From Enterobacter dykesii (GTDB lineage Bacteria; Pseudomonadota; Gammaproteobacteria; Enterobacterales; Enterobacteriaceae), in the NCBI RefSeq assembly GCF_008364625.2, contig NZ_CP126604.1, positions 4,030,001 to 4,094,000 on the forward strand: 64,000 bases of DNA, in the 5' to 3' direction. The stretch's first letter is position 1. Each line of letters begins with the position of its first letter. The position numbers and the translations under genes are program-made. This document shows positions 52,195-62,559 of this stretch, piece after piece. Below the pieces are notes generated by a model. The model had not been told where the DNA came from, did not search any database, and saw nothing but the letters and a program-made list of their open reading frames with translations.

Positions 52195-52524
52195 CACACA
52201 TTTTTCGCATAACGATCATGTTCTAAAATGCGACGCAGATCGCAAAGAAGTAGGGAAATCTGCTGCTAAAAACAGCAGATTATCCCGCTTCACCTGGGCA
52301 TTTATTCAGAAATGATGAGAAGTTACGGGAAATTGTAAGCGCCCATAAAATAACCATTATCATATAACTTAATGATTTAAATAATGAATAATTTTGAACG
52401 GAAAGATTGGGCGGCGATTCCTTGATCTACAACAGTGGATTGTTCAAAGTTTGGCCTTTCATCTCGTGCAAAAAATGCGTAATATACGCCGCCTTGCAGT
52501 CACAGTATGGTCATTTCTTAACTC
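52195..52524. other. Region between cah and dusB-fis
   Basis: 330 bases. A 9-bp hairpin (52257-52281, AATCTGCTG ... CAGCAGATT) may end the cah transcript. The 3' part is the dusB-fis promoter (listed separately) with AT-rich upstream DNA where Fis, IHF and CRP sites lie in E. coli. No ORF is seen. Confidence 0.55.
52457..52485 (+). promoter_or_regulatory. dusB-fis promoter
   Basis: -35 TTTCAT (52457-52462), 17-base spacer, -10 TAATAT (52480-52485), then the G/C-rich discriminator ACGCCGCC. This matches the E. coli fis promoter, whose start is held down by ppGpp/DksA and by Fis itself and which needs high CTP to start. Sequence around it is nearly unchanged from E. coli as I recall it. Confidence 0.85.
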
Positions 52525-53490
52525 ATGCGCATCGGACACCACCAGCTTAGAAATCGCCTGATCGCAGCCCCAATGGCAGGTATTACAGACCGGCCGTTCA
52601 GGACGCTGTGCTATGAGATGGGAGCCGGTTTAACCGTATCCGAGATGATGTCGTCTAACCCGCAGGTTTGGGAAAGCGATAAATCCCGCCTTCGGATGGT
52701 GCACGTTGATGAACCAGGTATTCGCACCGTGCAAATTGCCGGAAGCGTGCCTGAAGAGATGGCAGATGCCGCGCGGATTAACGTGGAAAGTGGTGCCCAG
52801 ATTATTGATATCAATATGGGGTGCCCGGCCAAAAAGGTGAATCGCAAGCTTGCAGGTTCAGCCCTTCTGCAATACCCCGACCAGGTGAAAGCTATCCTGA
52901 CGGCGGTTGTCAGCGCGGTGGACGTTCCTGTTACGTTGAAGATTCGCACGGGTTGGTCGCCGGAACACCGTAACTGTGTAGAGATTGCCCAACTGGCCGA
53001 AGACTGTGGCATTCAGGCCCTGACCATCCATGGACGCACTCGCGCCTGTTTGTTCAACGGTGAAGCTGAATACGACAGCATTCGGGCAGTTAAGCAGAAA
53101 GTTTCCATTCCGATTATCGCGAATGGCGACATAACTGACCCGCTTAAAGCCAGGGCTGTACTCGACTATACGGGAGCTGATGCTCTGATGATAGGACGTG
53201 CAGCTCAGGGAAGACCCTGGATCTTCCGGGAAATCCAGCATTATCTGGACACTGGGGAGCTGCTTGCCCCGCTGCCTCTGGCAGAGGTTAAGCGCTTGCT
53301 TTGCTCGCATGTTCGGGAACTGCATGACCACTACGGTCAGGCAAAAGGGTACCGAATTGCGCGTAAACACGTCTCCTGGTATCTCCAGGAGCACGCTCCA
53401 GATGACCAGTTTCGGCGCACATTCAACGCCATAGAGGATGCCAGCGTACAGCTGGAGGCGTTGGAGGCATACTTCGAAAATCTTGCGTAA
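52525..53490 (+). CDS. dusB: tRNA-dihydrouridine synthase B
   Basis: 321-residue flavoenzyme that reduces a uridine in the tRNA D-loop to dihydrouridine (U17 in E. coli). FMN-dependent TIM barrel with the family motif [12 protein letters not shown], the catalytic cysteine in NMGCPAKKV and the C-terminal RNA-binding helices. First gene of the dusB-fis operon; its start overlaps the untranslated leader by about 35 bases only. Confidence 0.98.
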   Translation: MRIGHHQLRNRLIAAPMAGITDRPFRTLCYEMGAGLTVSEMMSSNPQVWESDKSRLRMVHVDEPGIRTVQIAGSVPEEMADAARINVESGAQIIDINMGCPAKKVNRKLAGSALLQYPDQVKAILTAVVSAVDVPVTLKIRTGWSPEHRNCVEIAQLAEDCGIQALTIHGRTRACLFNGEAEYDSIRAVKQKVSIPIIANGDITDPLKARAVLDYTGADALMIGRAAQGRPWIFREIQHYLDTGELLAPLPLAEVKRLLCSHVRELHDHYGQAKGYRIARKHVSWYLQEHAPDDQFRRTFNAIEDASVQLEALEAYFENLA

Positions 53491-53513
53491 TGAAATAAAG
53501 AGCTGACAGAACT

Positions 53514-53810
53514 ATGTTCGAACAACGCGTAAATTCTGACGTACTGACCGTTTCTACCGTTAACTCTCAGGACCAGGTAACTCAAAAGCCCCTGCGTGAC
53601 TCGGTTAAACAGGCACTGAAGAACTATTTTGCTCAACTGAACGGTCAGGATGTTAATGACCTGTATGAGCTGGTACTGGCTGAAGTTGAACAGCCACTGT
53701 TGGACATGGTGATGCAATACACCCGCGGTAACCAAACCCGCGCTGCGCTGATGATGGGTATCAACCGTGGTACTCTGCGTAAGAAACTGAAAAAATACGG
53801 CATGAACTGA
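53514..53810 (+). CDS. fis: DNA-binding protein Fis
   Basis: 98-residue nucleoid protein that bends DNA and activates rRNA promoters in fast growth. N-terminal beta-hairpin arms, then the helix-turn-helix at the end ([21 protein letters not shown]). Identical in length to E. coli Fis. It follows dusB after 23 bases; a terminator follows. Confidence 0.99.
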
Positions 53811-53834
53811 TACTAATCAGTTAAATGCTTGTTT

Positions 53835-53873
53835 AAAAAGGCGCTCTTCGGCATGGGGAAGCGCCTTTTTTAT
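53835..53873 (+). terminator. Terminator after fis
   Basis: AAAAAGGCGCT (53835-53845) pairs with AGCGCCTTTTT (53860-53870), followed by more T; a 14-base loop that may hold further pairs. Confidence 0.85.
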
Positions 53874-53987
53874 TATCTGTACCTCTCCGTCAACGCATTG
53901 TAAACCTTCGCTTATCACGCTTTTCAACCACGGTTTTTCGTGTATATTTCCCCCACCTTACTGGCGATTTTCTCGCGGAATGACACA

Positions 53988-54152
53988 ATGATTCGTAAAT
54001 ACTGGTGGCTGGTTGTCTTTGCAATCTCCGTTCTCATTTTCGATGCACTCCTGATGCAGTGGATTGAACTGATGAGCACCGAAACCGATAAGTGTCGCAA
54101 TATGAACTCCGTGAATCCCCTTAAACTCGTTAACTGCTCAGAGCTCGACTAA
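53988..54152 (+). CDS. yhdU: YhdU-like small membrane protein (DUF2556)
   Basis: 54-residue protein with one N-terminal membrane helix (WWLVVFAISVLIFDALLM) and a polar tail with two cysteines (ETDKCRNMN, LVNCSELD). It sits between fis and acrS where K-12 has yhdU. The ATG at 53988 starts just before the helix. Function unknown. Confidence 0.8.
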   Translation: MIRKYWWLVVFAISVLIFDALLMQWIELMSTETDKCRNMNSVNPLKLVNCSELD

Positions 54153-54290
54153 GCGCCCGATTGCGCAAATCACCTGTTATTACCCACTAAAAACGGGGAT
54201 TTAAATCCCTTTGAGCCATTACCTGACGGTGATAATGTCTCGCCCTTCTCAACCGCTCTAGCGTAACCCCACACTCGAGTAGAACCGTCC

Positions 54291-56372
54291 ATGCTGGTCA
54301 GCCAATACAACCCTATCCTTGTCGTCCTCTCCTTTGTTGTTGCCATCCTTGCTGCGTATACCGCGCTGAACATGGCTGCACGCGTCGCCGGGAGTCAGGG
54401 CGTCGCTGCCCGCGTCTGGCTTGCTGGCGGCGGTATTGCTATGGGCATCGGCGTGTGGGCCATGCATTTTATCGGCATGCTGGCGATGGACCTCTCCATG
54501 AGCATGAGCTACAACGCCACCCTGACGGTGTTATCCATGGTCATCGCCGTGGGGTCGTCGCTGTTTGCGCTATGGCTTGTGAGCTGCGAGCAACTACGCC
54601 TGCGCCGACTGCTGCCCGGCGCGCTGGTGATGGGAAGCGGTATTGTGGCTATGCATTACACCGGCATGGCGGCGCTGGAAGTGATGCCCGGGATTATCTG
54701 GAACAAGATGTGGGTGGCCATTTCGGTCGTTATTGCGCTTGCCGCTTCGCTCGCGGCATTATGGCTGACCTTCCGCCTGCGTCGCGAAGCCGCGCAGGTC
54801 GTCCTGATGCGCATGGGTGCCGCCATCACGATGGGTATTGCCATTGCCGGTATGCACTATGCCGGAATGAAAGCGGCGCAGTTTCCGATGTCCACAATGG
54901 TTCACCATGAGGGTATCAACGGGAGCTGGCTGGCGGTGCTGGTCAGCGTCGTCGCGCTCTCTATTCTTGGGATCACCCTGCTGGTTTCGATGCTGGATGC
55001 CCGCCTTCAGGCACGCACCGCCCTTCTGGCCTCGTCGCTGGCAGAAGCTAACCGGGAACTCGCTCAACTGGCGCTACACGATACCCTGACGCGCCTGCCC
55101 AACCGTATCCTGCTGGAAGACAGACTCGATCAGGCCATCAGCAAAGCCGATCGTGAAGGAAACCACTTTGCCCTGATGTTCATGGATCTTGACGGCTTCA
55201 AAGCCATCAATGATGCCTACGGCCATGATGTCGGTGACAGGCTGCTGGTCGCCGTTACGCAGCGTCTGCTGCTGCTTCTGAAAGGCCAGTTCACCCTTGC
55301 ACGTATCGGCGGTGATGAGTTTGTTCTGCTGGCAGAGGGAGAAGGTCCGGACGACGCGGCATCGCTGGCGAATTCGCTGGTGCGCGCGATCGATAGCCCG
55401 TTCAATCTCAGCCCCTATGAACTGGTGGTGACCCTCAGCATAGGTATTGCGCTGTACCCTCACGACGGAAAAACCGAGCGTGAGCTGATGTTTAACGCCG
55501 ATGCGGCGATGTATCACACGAAGCATATGGGCCGTAACGGTTACCACTTTTTCCAGCCCTCCATGAACACCCTGGCGCAGACCCATCTCCAGTTAATGAA
55601 CGATCTGTGGATGGCGATCGATCGCAATGAGCTGCGCCTGCTGTATCAGCCAAAATTTCACGCCCCGGCGGGCCCGGTCCTCGGATTCGAGGCGTTATTG
55701 CGCTGGCAGCATCCTAAGCAGGGGTTACTGACGCCGGACCTTTTTCTGCCGCTGGCGGAAAAAACAGGGCTAATCGTCCCCATTGGCAACTGGGTGATTA
55801 ATGAAGCCTGTCGCCAGCTGCGGGAATGGCATCTTCAGGGACATCAAAGCTGGTCAATGGCGGTAAACCTGTCGACACTACAGTTTGAACAACCTTCGCT
55901 GGTTAAAACGGTTCTCGACTGCCTGGCACTTCATCAGGTGCCACCGGAAATGTTGATCCTCGAAGTGACGGAAACCACGGCGATGAGCAACCCGGATGAG
56001 AGCGTACGGGTGCTGACAGAGCTGACGAGTGCGGGGGTGAAGGCCTCCATTGATGATTTTGGCACCGGATATTCGAGCCTGCTGTACCTCAAGCGCTTAC
56101 CGGCCTGCGAGCTAAAAATCGACAGGGCGTTTGTGCAAGAGCTCAGCGGCGAGAGCGAGGATGCCACTATTGTCTCAGCGATTGTGGCCCTCGCTAAAAC
56201 ACTTAACCTGAAAGTCGTGGCTGAAGGTGTGGAAACCGAAGCGCAGCAAGCCTTTTTGACCGAGCTGGGCTGTAACACCCTTCAGGGTTATCTGCTAGGT
56301 AAACCCGTCAGCGCGCAGACCATAGAAGCACTTTGTGCCCGCGGGGAAATGTTACCTGGCGCTGAGCAGTAA
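54291..56372 (+). CDS. MHYT-GGDEF-EAL membrane protein (c-di-GMP synthesis/breakdown)
   Basis: 693-residue protein with a seven-helix MHYT sensor domain (about 1-245; repeated MHFIGM, MHYTGM, MHYAGM motifs, proposed to bind a metal or gas), then a GGDEF domain with an intact motif at 340-344, and an EAL domain (Glu467, DDFGTGYSS at 588, EGVET at 645) that keeps the metal-binding residues. The inhibitory RxxD site before GGDEF is not kept (KGQF). Both activities look possible; which one dominates cannot be told. K-12 has no such gene here. Its last 85 bases overlap acrS on the other strand. Confidence 0.92.
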   Translation: MLVSQYNPILVVLSFVVAILAAYTALNMAARVAGSQGVAARVWLAGGGIAMGIGVWAMHFIGMLAMDLSMSMSYNATLTVLSMVIAVGSSLFALWLVSCEQLRLRRLLPGALVMGSGIVAMHYTGMAALEVMPGIIWNKMWVAISVVIALAASLAALWLTFRLRREAAQVVLMRMGAAITMGIAIAGMHYAGMKAAQFPMSTMVHHEGINGSWLAVLVSVVALSILGITLLVSMLDARLQARTALLASSLAEANRELAQLALHDTLTRLPNRILLEDRLDQAISKADREGNHFALMFMDLDGFKAINDAYGHDVGDRLLVAVTQRLLLLLKGQFTLARIGGDEFVLLAEGEGPDDAASLANSLVRAIDSPFNLSPYELVVTLSIGIALYPHDGKTERELMFNADAAMYHTKHMGRNGYHFFQPSMNTLAQTHLQLMNDLWMAIDRNELRLLYQPKFHAPAGPVLGFEALLRWQHPKQGLLTPDLFLPLAEKTGLIVPIGNWVINEACRQLREWHLQGHQSWSMAVNLSTLQFEQPSLVKTVLDCLALHQVPPEMLILEVTETTAMSNPDESVRVLTELTSAGVKASIDDFGTGYSSLLYLKRLPACELKIDRAFVQELSGESEDATIVSAIVALAKTLNLKVVAEGVETEAQQAFLTELGCNTLQGYLLGKPVSAQTIEALCARGEMLPGAEQ

Positions 56373-57007
56373 CCGCCCTCATCTGGCGACACACGAATAG
56401 CCGGGAGTGTCGCCAGTATGCTATCGACCAGAGCGGGAGCCTGCTGATGAAGATTAAAACTGTCCTTATTCATTAACCAGTTTTTAATTATTCCGCTAAA
56501 AAAACCGTGGAATACAATTAAGGTGAGATCTAAATTCACCTGTGGCGAAATGATGTTCCGCGAAATACAGGTTTCCAGCGCGGTACGTAGCGTGTCATCG
56601 TTGAACCCGATACGCTTTCTGATTTCGCGCTCAGAAATCATATCGCTGCTAAATTCACACTTATGATACAGAATTTGTAAAAGCGCACATTGCCGGGGTT
56701 CATGGGCAATATATTGCAGCGCAGTAATAAATTGCTCACGAAGTTTTAACAATGGATCGTCACTATCGGAAAGGGAAAGCCTGTCGTGAATCATGTCGCG
56801 AAGCGGTAATTGTTGTTCCCAGATGGCATTAAATATTTCAGATTTACTGGTGAAGTGCCAGTAGATCGCGCCGCGCGTCACCTTAGCGGCATCAGCGATA
56901 TCCGTCAGCGTCGTGCTGGCTACGCCACGCGTGGCAAACTGTCCGATAGCCGCCTCAATCAGCTGCTGCCGGGTTTGTTGAGCCTCTTCTTTCTTTTTAC
57001 GCGCCAT
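56288..57007 (-). CDS. acrS: TetR-family repressor AcrS (EnvR)
   Basis: 239-residue TetR-type repressor, divergent from acrEF; in E. coli AcrS represses acrAB. The helix-turn-helix is at about 25-50 (TLTDIADAAKVTRGAIYWHF). The ligand-binding domain keeps QYIAHEPRQCALLQILYHKCEF and NWLMN. E. coli AcrS has 220 residues; here the last 28 residues are encoded opposite the end of the GGDEF-EAL gene and do not resemble E. coli. The ATG at 57007 is preferred to a TTG two codons upstream. Confidence 0.93.
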   Translation of the reverse strand: MARKKKEEAQQTRQQLIEAAIGQFATRGVASTTLTDIADAAKVTRGAIYWHFTSKSEIFNAIWEQQLPLRDMIHDRLSLSDSDDPLLKLREQFITALQYIAHEPRQCALLQILYHKCEFSSDMISEREIRKRIGFNDDTLRTALETCISRNIISPQVNLDLTLIVFHGFFSGIIKNWLMNKDSFNLHQQAPALVDSILATLPAIRVSPDEGGYCSAPGNISPRAQSASMVCALTGLPSR

Positions 57008-57394
57008 AGGCAACTACTCGTTACTCACAAGGGTTAAAGGTCATATTGCGTTCATGCAAATGTAAGTATTCACTAAAAATCGTTTTAATTTTGCACAAAA
57101 AAAGTCACACCTCTGGATTTATAATTAATACAAATAAGTCCAATCAATTAAATTGACGGAGTGAATAATTATAAAATATTAAACTCATTTATCTAATTAA
57201 CATACCTGAACTATATCCCAGAATGGAGCCGGTCTTATTCTGATTTTCGTCTACAAGCATGGTCATTCGCACTTATAAATTAAAAAACATTAAATACCCT
57301 CATTATTATACGCAGCTACATTTTATTTTTATCCCTCTGCCCCTGCTACCGATTCGCAGCATATATCGGTTAATGGGTATTTAAAGGAACAGTA
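57008..57394. other. Divergent control region of acrS and acrEF
   Basis: 387 AT-rich bases. A candidate AcrR/AcrS-type half-site is listed separately. TATAAT occurs at 57120-57125 without a good -35. No ORF is seen. In E. coli acrEF is silenced by H-NS, and the AT richness here fits that. Confidence 0.5.
57045..57068. promoter_or_regulatory. Candidate AcrS/AcrR-type operator
   Basis: On the minus strand TACTTACATTTG (57057-57068) matches 11 of 12 bases of the left half of the E. coli AcrR operator (TACATACATTTG). The right half is poor. It lies about 40-60 bases upstream of the acrS start, a good place for autoregulation. Confidence 0.35.
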
Positions 57395-58534
57395 ATGACG
57401 AATCATTTCAGACGCTTGCCCTTATCCGGTTTCATTGTCTGCGCGGTACTGCTCACTGGATGCGATGATCAGGAAAATCAACAACAGCATCTGCAGGCGC
57501 CTCAGGTCAGCGTGCATATTGTGAAAAGCGCGCCTCTGGCTGTCACCACTGAACTCCCGGGCAGAACAGATGCATTTCGCGTTGCGGAGGTTCGTCCTCA
57601 GGTTAGCGGCATTATCCTGCGCCGTAACTTCGCGGAGGGTAGCGATGTAAAAGCGGGCGAGTCACTTTACCAGATTGATCCTGCGCCCTATCAGGCCGCC
57701 TATGACAGCGCGAAGGGTGAGCTGGCGAAGGCTCAGGCGGCGGCCAATATTGCGCACCTGACGGTGAAACGTTATCTCCCGCTGGTAGGCACCCAGTATG
57801 TCAGTAAGCAGGAGTATGACCAGGCCGTGGCGACGGCTCAGCAGGCAGATGCCAGCGTGGTTGCCGCAAAAGCGGGTGTTGAAAGTGCACGTATCAACCT
57901 TGCCTACACCAAAGTGACCTCTCCGGTTGATGGTCGTATCGGAAAATCCAGCGTGACAGAAGGGGCGCTGGTGACGAACGGGCAAGCCGCAGCGCTGGCA
58001 ACGGTTCAGCTGCTCGATCCGATTTATGTTGATGTCACCCAGTCCAGTAATGATTTTATGCGCCTGAAACAGACGAGCCTGCAAAAAGGGGATATCGCCA
58101 GCAACGTTGAGCTGCTGATGGAGAACGGGCAGCCCTACCCGCTAAAAGGCACATTGCAGTTCTCTGACGTCACGGTCGATGAAAGTACCGGCTCGATTAC
58201 CCTGCGCGCCATTTTCCGGAACCCTCAGCATCTGTTGTTACCCGGCATGTTCGTTCGCGCCCGCATTGATGAGGGCACCCAGCCGGATGCGATTCTGGTA
58301 CCACAGCAGGGCGTAACCCGTACACCGCGAGGCGATGCAACCGTGCTGGTGGTGAACGATAAAAACCAGGTTGAGCCGCGAACCGTCGTGGCCCCTCAGG
58401 CAATTGGCGATCGCTGGCTGGTGACGGAAGGGCTGAAAAACGGTGACCGCGTGATTGTCAGCGGGCTACAGAAAGTCAGGCCGGGGGTAACCGTCGTCGC
58501 CACGCCGGATATCACCACGACGCCAGCCGGTTAA
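57395..58534 (+). CDS. acrE: Multidrug efflux periplasmic adaptor AcrE
   Basis: 379-residue membrane fusion lipoprotein. The lipobox LLTGC puts the lipidated cysteine at residue 24. Lipoyl halves ([20 protein letters not shown] and [19 protein letters not shown]) flank the alpha-hairpin (about 100-170). It joins AcrF to TolC. The acrF start follows 11 bases later. Confidence 0.96.
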   Translation: MTNHFRRLPLSGFIVCAVLLTGCDDQENQQQHLQAPQVSVHIVKSAPLAVTTELPGRTDAFRVAEVRPQVSGIILRRNFAEGSDVKAGESLYQIDPAPYQAAYDSAKGELAKAQAAANIAHLTVKRYLPLVGTQYVSKQEYDQAVATAQQADASVVAAKAGVESARINLAYTKVTSPVDGRIGKSSVTEGALVTNGQAAALATVQLLDPIYVDVTQSSNDFMRLKQTSLQKGDIASNVELLMENGQPYPLKGTLQFSDVTVDESTGSITLRAIFRNPQHLLLPGMFVRARIDEGTQPDAILVPQQGVTRTPRGDATVLVVNDKNQVEPRTVVAPQAIGDRWLVTEGLKNGDRVIVSGLQKVRPGVTVVATPDITTTPAG

Positions 58535-58545
58535 GGGACGACGAC

Positions 58546-61500
58546 ATGGCTAATTTCTTTATTCAGAGACCGGTTTTCGCTTGGGTGCTTGCCATCATTT
58601 TGATGATTGCAGGCGGGCTGGCCATTCTCAAACTTCCCGTCGCACAGTACCCGACCATTGCACCTCCCGCCGTGGCGATATCCGCGACCTACCCGGGCGC
58701 TGACGCTCAAACGGTGCAGGATACCGTGACCCAGGTTATCGAACAGAACATGAACGGCATCGATAACCTGATGTATATGTCCTCCACCAGCGATTCAGCG
58801 GGTAACGTCACCATCACCCTGACCTTCGAGTCAGGAACCGATCCGGATATCGCCCAGGTACAGGTGCAGAACAAGCTGCAGCTCGCCATGCCGCTGCTGC
58901 CGCAAGAGGTACAGCAGCAAGGGATTGGCGTGGAGAAATCCAGCAGCAGCTTCCTGCTGGTCGCCGGCTTTGTTTCAGACAACAAGAATCTCACGCAGAA
59001 TGACATCTCTGACTATGTCGCTTCGAACGTCAAAGATGCCATCAGCCGAACGTCTGGCGTCGGTGACGTTCAGCTGTTTGGCGCTCAGTATGCGATGCGC
59101 ATCTGGCTCGACAGCAACGCGATGAACAAATACCAGCTGACGCCGCAGGATATTATCAACCAGCTGAAAACGCAGAACGACCAGATAGCTGCAGGCCAGC
59201 TGGGCGGAACGCCGTCCATCCCCGGGCAGCAGCTCAATGCCTCAATCATCGCGCAAACCCGCCTGAAATCACCGGAGGAGTTTGGTCGCGTGACGCTCAA
59301 GGTGAACCAGGACGGCTCGATGGTTCATCTGAAGGACGTGGCTCGCATTGAGCTGGGTGGCGAAAACTACAACATGGTCACTAAAATAAACGGGCAGGCG
59401 GCAACCGGCCTGGGGATTAAGCTGGCAACCGGGGCAAATGCGCTGGACACCGCGGCAGCCATTAAGAGCAAGCTGGCGCAACTGCAGCAGTTCTTCCCGC
59501 AGGGGCTGAAAGTGGTCTATCCCTATGACACCACGCCTTTTGTGAAAATCTCCATCCACGAAGTGGTGAAGACCCTGTTTGAAGCGATCGTTCTCGTCTT
59601 CCTGGTCATGTACCTGTTTCTGCAAAACCTGCGGGCAACGCTCATCCCGACTATCGCGGTACCGGTCGTTCTGCTGGGTACCTTTGCGATTCTGGCGGCG
59701 TTCGGTTTTTCCATTAATACCCTGACGATGTTCGGCATGGTGCTGGCGATTGGTCTGCTGGTCGATGACGCTATCGTGGTCGTTGAGAACGTCGAGCGCG
59801 TCATGGTCGAGGACAAACTGCCGCCAAAAGAGGCCACGCAGAAGTCTATGGAGCAGATCCAGGGCGCACTGGTGGGGATCGCCATGGTGCTCTCGGCGGT
59901 CTTTATTCCGATGGCCTTTTTTGGCGGCTCGACGGGGGCAATCTATCGTCAGTTCTCGCTGACTATCGTTTCCGCGATGGCGTTGTCCGTACTGGTTGCG
60001 CTAATCCTGACGCCCGCCCTCTGCGCAACGTTGCTTAAGCCCGTATCCGGCGACCATCATGAGAAAAAAGGGGGCTTTTTCGGCTGGTTTAATGCGCTTT
60101 TTGATAAAAGCGTGGAGCACTACAGCAACAGCGTGAGCGGGATTTTGCGTAAGACAGGGCGCTATCTGGCGGTGTACGTCATTATCGTCGGTGGGATGGC
60201 GGTGCTCTTCCTGCGCTTGCCCACCTCCTTCCTGCCCGAAGAGGATCAGGGGGTGTTTATGACGATGGTTCAACTCCCGGCGGGTGCAACCCAGACGCGT
60301 ACTCAACAGGTGCTCGATCAGGTTCAGGACTACTATCTGAACAACGAAAAGGCGAACGTGGAATCCGTCTTTACCGTTAACGGCTTTAGCTTTAGCGGCC
60401 AGGGCCAGAACTCCGGTATAGCCTTCGTCAGCCTTAAGCCCTGGGAGGAGCGCCCGGGGGCGGAAAACGGCGTTGAAGCCATTGTGGGTCGCGCGACGAA
60501 AGCCTTCAGTCAAATTACAGATGGCCTCGTGTTCCCGTTTAACCTGCCTGCAATTATCGAACTGGGTACCGCCACGGGCTTCGATTTTGAATTGATCGAT
60601 CAGGCCAACCTGGGGCATACCCAGCTGACGCAGGCGCGTAACCAACTGCTCAGCATGGTGCATGAGCACCCTGACCTGCTGGTTCGCGTGCGCCCTAACG
60701 GCCTTGAAGATACGCCTCAGTTCAAGCTGGATGTCGATCAGGAGAAAGCGCAGGCGCTGGGCGTCAGCCTTTCTGACGTGAACCAGACGATTTCGACGGC
60801 CTTAGGGGGCACCTATGTTAACGACTTTATCGATCATGGGCGCGTGAAAAAGGTCTACGTCCAGGCCGACGCAAAATTCCGTATGTTGCCGGGAGATATT
60901 AATAACCTTTACGTGCGCAGCGCGAAGGGGGAAATGGTCCCGTTTTCAGCCTTCAGCAACGCTCGCTGGGTCTATGGTTCACCTCGCCTGGAGCGCTATA
61001 ACGGGATGCCCTCTATGGAGATCCTGGGTGAATCCGCTCCGGGTAAAAGTACCGGTGAAGCCATGGTTATGATGGAAAATCTCGCGGCAAAACTGCCTTC
61101 CGGCATCGGCTATGACTGGACGGGGATGTCTTATCAGGAGCGGCTCTCGGGTAACCAGGCGCCTGCCCTGTACGCCATTTCACTGATCGTGGTGTTCCTG
61201 TGTCTGGCAGCGCTGTATGAAAGCTGGTCCATTCCGTTCTCCGTTATGCTGGTTGTGCCGCTGGGGGTCATTGGGGCTCTTCTCGCAGCGTCGCTGCGCG
61301 GGTTAAACAATGACGTCTATTTCCAGGTCGGCCTGCTGACGACGATTGGTTTATCGGCGAAAAACGCCATCCTGATCGTCGAATTTGCTAAAGACCTGAT
61401 GGATAAAGAAGGTAAAAGCATTATTGAAGCCACTCTGGAAGCTTCCAGGATGCGCCTTCGACCGATCCTGATGACATCCCTGGCCTTTATCCTTGGCGTC

Positions 61501-61659
61501 ATGCCGCTGGTGATCAGCTCGGGGGCCGGGAGCGGCGCGCAAAACGCCGTCGGTACGGGCGTTATGGGGGGAATGCTTTCCGCAACGCTTCTGGCGATAT
61601 TCTTCGTGCCCGTTTTCTTTGTGGTTGTTCGGCGAAGGTTTACTCACCCTAAAGATTAA
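58546..61659 (+). CDS. acrF: Multidrug efflux RND transporter AcrF
   Basis: 1037-residue proton-driven drug pump of the HAE-1 RND family, 12 membrane helices with two large periplasmic loops. Proton-relay residues Asp407/Asp408 ([10 protein letters not shown]) and Lys939 (LSAKNAI) are present, as is the typical start [17 protein letters not shown]. Partner of AcrE; TolC is elsewhere. A terminator follows. Whether it is AcrF rather than AcrB or AcrD is settled by the acrS-acrEF-yhdV setting. Confidence 0.96.
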   Translation: MANFFIQRPVFAWVLAIILMIAGGLAILKLPVAQYPTIAPPAVAISATYPGADAQTVQDTVTQVIEQNMNGIDNLMYMSSTSDSAGNVTITLTFESGTDPDIAQVQVQNKLQLAMPLLPQEVQQQGIGVEKSSSSFLLVAGFVSDNKNLTQNDISDYVASNVKDAISRTSGVGDVQLFGAQYAMRIWLDSNAMNKYQLTPQDIINQLKTQNDQIAAGQLGGTPSIPGQQLNASIIAQTRLKSPEEFGRVTLKVNQDGSMVHLKDVARIELGGENYNMVTKINGQAATGLGIKLATGANALDTAAAIKSKLAQLQQFFPQGLKVVYPYDTTPFVKISIHEVVKTLFEAIVLVFLVMYLFLQNLRATLIPTIAVPVVLLGTFAILAAFGFSINTLTMFGMVLAIGLLVDDAIVVVENVERVMVEDKLPPKEATQKSMEQIQGALVGIAMVLSAVFIPMAFFGGSTGAIYRQFSLTIVSAMALSVLVALILTPALCATLLKPVSGDHHEKKGGFFGWFNALFDKSVEHYSNSVSGILRKTGRYLAVYVIIVGGMAVLFLRLPTSFLPEEDQGVFMTMVQLPAGATQTRTQQVLDQVQDYYLNNEKANVESVFTVNGFSFSGQGQNSGIAFVSLKPWEERPGAENGVEAIVGRATKAFSQITDGLVFPFNLPAIIELGTATGFDFELIDQANLGHTQLTQARNQLLSMVHEHPDLLVRVRPNGLEDTPQFKLDVDQEKAQALGVSLSDVNQTISTALGGTYVNDFIDHGRVKKVYVQADAKFRMLPGDINNLYVRSAKGEMVPFSAFSNARWVYGSPRLERYNGMPSMEILGESAPGKSTGEAMVMMENLAAKLPSGIGYDWTGMSYQERLSGNQAPALYAISLIVVFLCLAALYESWSIPFSVMLVVPLGVIGALLAASLRGLNNDVYFQVGLLTTIGLSAKNAILIVEFAKDLMDKEGKSIIEATLEASRMRLRPILMTSLAFILGVMPLVISSGAGSGAQNAVGTGVMGGMLSATLLAIFFVPVFFVVVRRRFTHPKD

Positions 61660-61669
61660 TGTTTCCCTG

Positions 61670-61697
61670 AAAAGGCACCTCTGGTGCCTTTTTTATT
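61670..61697 (+). terminator. Terminator after acrEF
   Basis: AAAAGGCACC-TCT-GGTGCCTTTT followed by more T, 10 bases past the acrF stop. Confidence 0.9.
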
Positions 61698-61963
61698 TTT
61701 AACATAAACAACGAATTAGGTTTTGCAGAAAGGCAGTATTAAGAGCATGATGATTTGCATTAAGTAAAAACAGTCTCTTGCAGCTCCATAATGCCTCCAT
61801 TAATTCCTCCTGAAACCGACTTTTCTCCACGATTTTTACAAACTACATAATTTGAGATTATTCCTCGTGTAACGAGAACTTACCCCGGTGGTAAAATAAC
61901 CTCCAGTTCGTTAATAGCCCTCCTGGCTATAGGACGGATGAGAAATAATACTGAGGTAACATC
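61698..61963. other. Intergenic region between acrF and yhdV
   Basis: With the acrF terminator the gap is 304 bases. It is AT-rich and should contain the yhdV promoter. I see no ORF or strong structure. Confidence 0.45.
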
Positions 61964-62185
61964 ATGAAAAGATTCATTTCCGTTGCACTTCTCGCTGCGC
62001 TGCTTGCTGGTTGCGCGCACGATTCTCCATGTGTACCGGTTTACGACGACCAGGGCCGACTGGTTCATACCAATACCTGTATGAAAGGCACCACCCAGGA
62101 TAACTGGGAGACTGCGGGTGCGATCGCCGGCGGTGCTGCCGCAGTAGCGGGTCTGACGCTGGGTATTGTTGCCCTGACGAAGTAA
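61964..62185 (+). CDS. yhdV: YhdV, small outer-membrane lipoprotein
   Basis: 73-residue lipoprotein. The lipobox LLAGC sets the lipidated cysteine at residue 17; the mature part ends in a hydrophobic Gly/Ala stretch (GAIAGGAAAVAGLTLGIVAL). Almost identical to E. coli YhdV. Function unknown. Confidence 0.95.
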   Translation: MKRFISVALLAALLAGCAHDSPCVPVYDDQGRLVHTNTCMKGTTQDNWETAGAIAGGAAAVAGLTLGIVALTK

Positions 62186-62196
62186 CATCTGTTGAG

Positions 62197-62227
62197 AAAG
62201 CGCGGCTCTGGCCGCGCTTTTGCTTTT
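62197..62227 (+). terminator. Terminator after yhdV
   Basis: AAAGCGCGGC-TCTG-GCCGCGCTTT, a 10-bp perfect stem followed by TGCTTTT. Confidence 0.82.
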
Positions 62228-62439
62228 AATGAGTGCAGTATTTTCAAATAAGTAAAAAAATAGCTCCGTATTTATTCACATAATTAATCTAAGCCTGAAG
62301 TCAGTCACAACTTTTTCGCATACTCATTCAAATTACTTATTCTATCGTGATGATTTTCACACATTAATATTATTGAATACCCTGCCAATATTCACGCTGA
62401 AAACTATCTCTTCTTTTTCCTGACCCGACTCGCAACTTT

Positions 62440-62485
62440 TGCTCCAATTTGTGGCACAGGTTGTAATTTCGCACCGTTTCGGGGC
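62440..62485. promoter_or_regulatory. Candidate NtrC-binding sites upstream of yhdW
   Basis: GCACC-GTTTC-GGGGC (62471-62485) fits the NtrC core GCACC-N5-GGTGC with one mismatch. TGCTCCA-N5-TGGCACA (62440-62458) is a weaker copy. They lie about 75 and 105 bases upstream of the -24 element, typical for enhancer sites. Confidence 0.5.
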
Positions 62486-62559
62486 GCTCGTTTTATTTAA
62501 GCCTGTCTACACTCAGCATTAAGCGTTCACTCGTCTCTTATTTTGTCGAACGCAAAACT

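Noticed and set aside
62452..62472. TGGCAC at 62452 as the -24 of a second sigma-54 promoter
   Set aside because: No TTGC follows at the required 5-base distance (GTAAT is there instead), so the GG-N10-GC rule fails.
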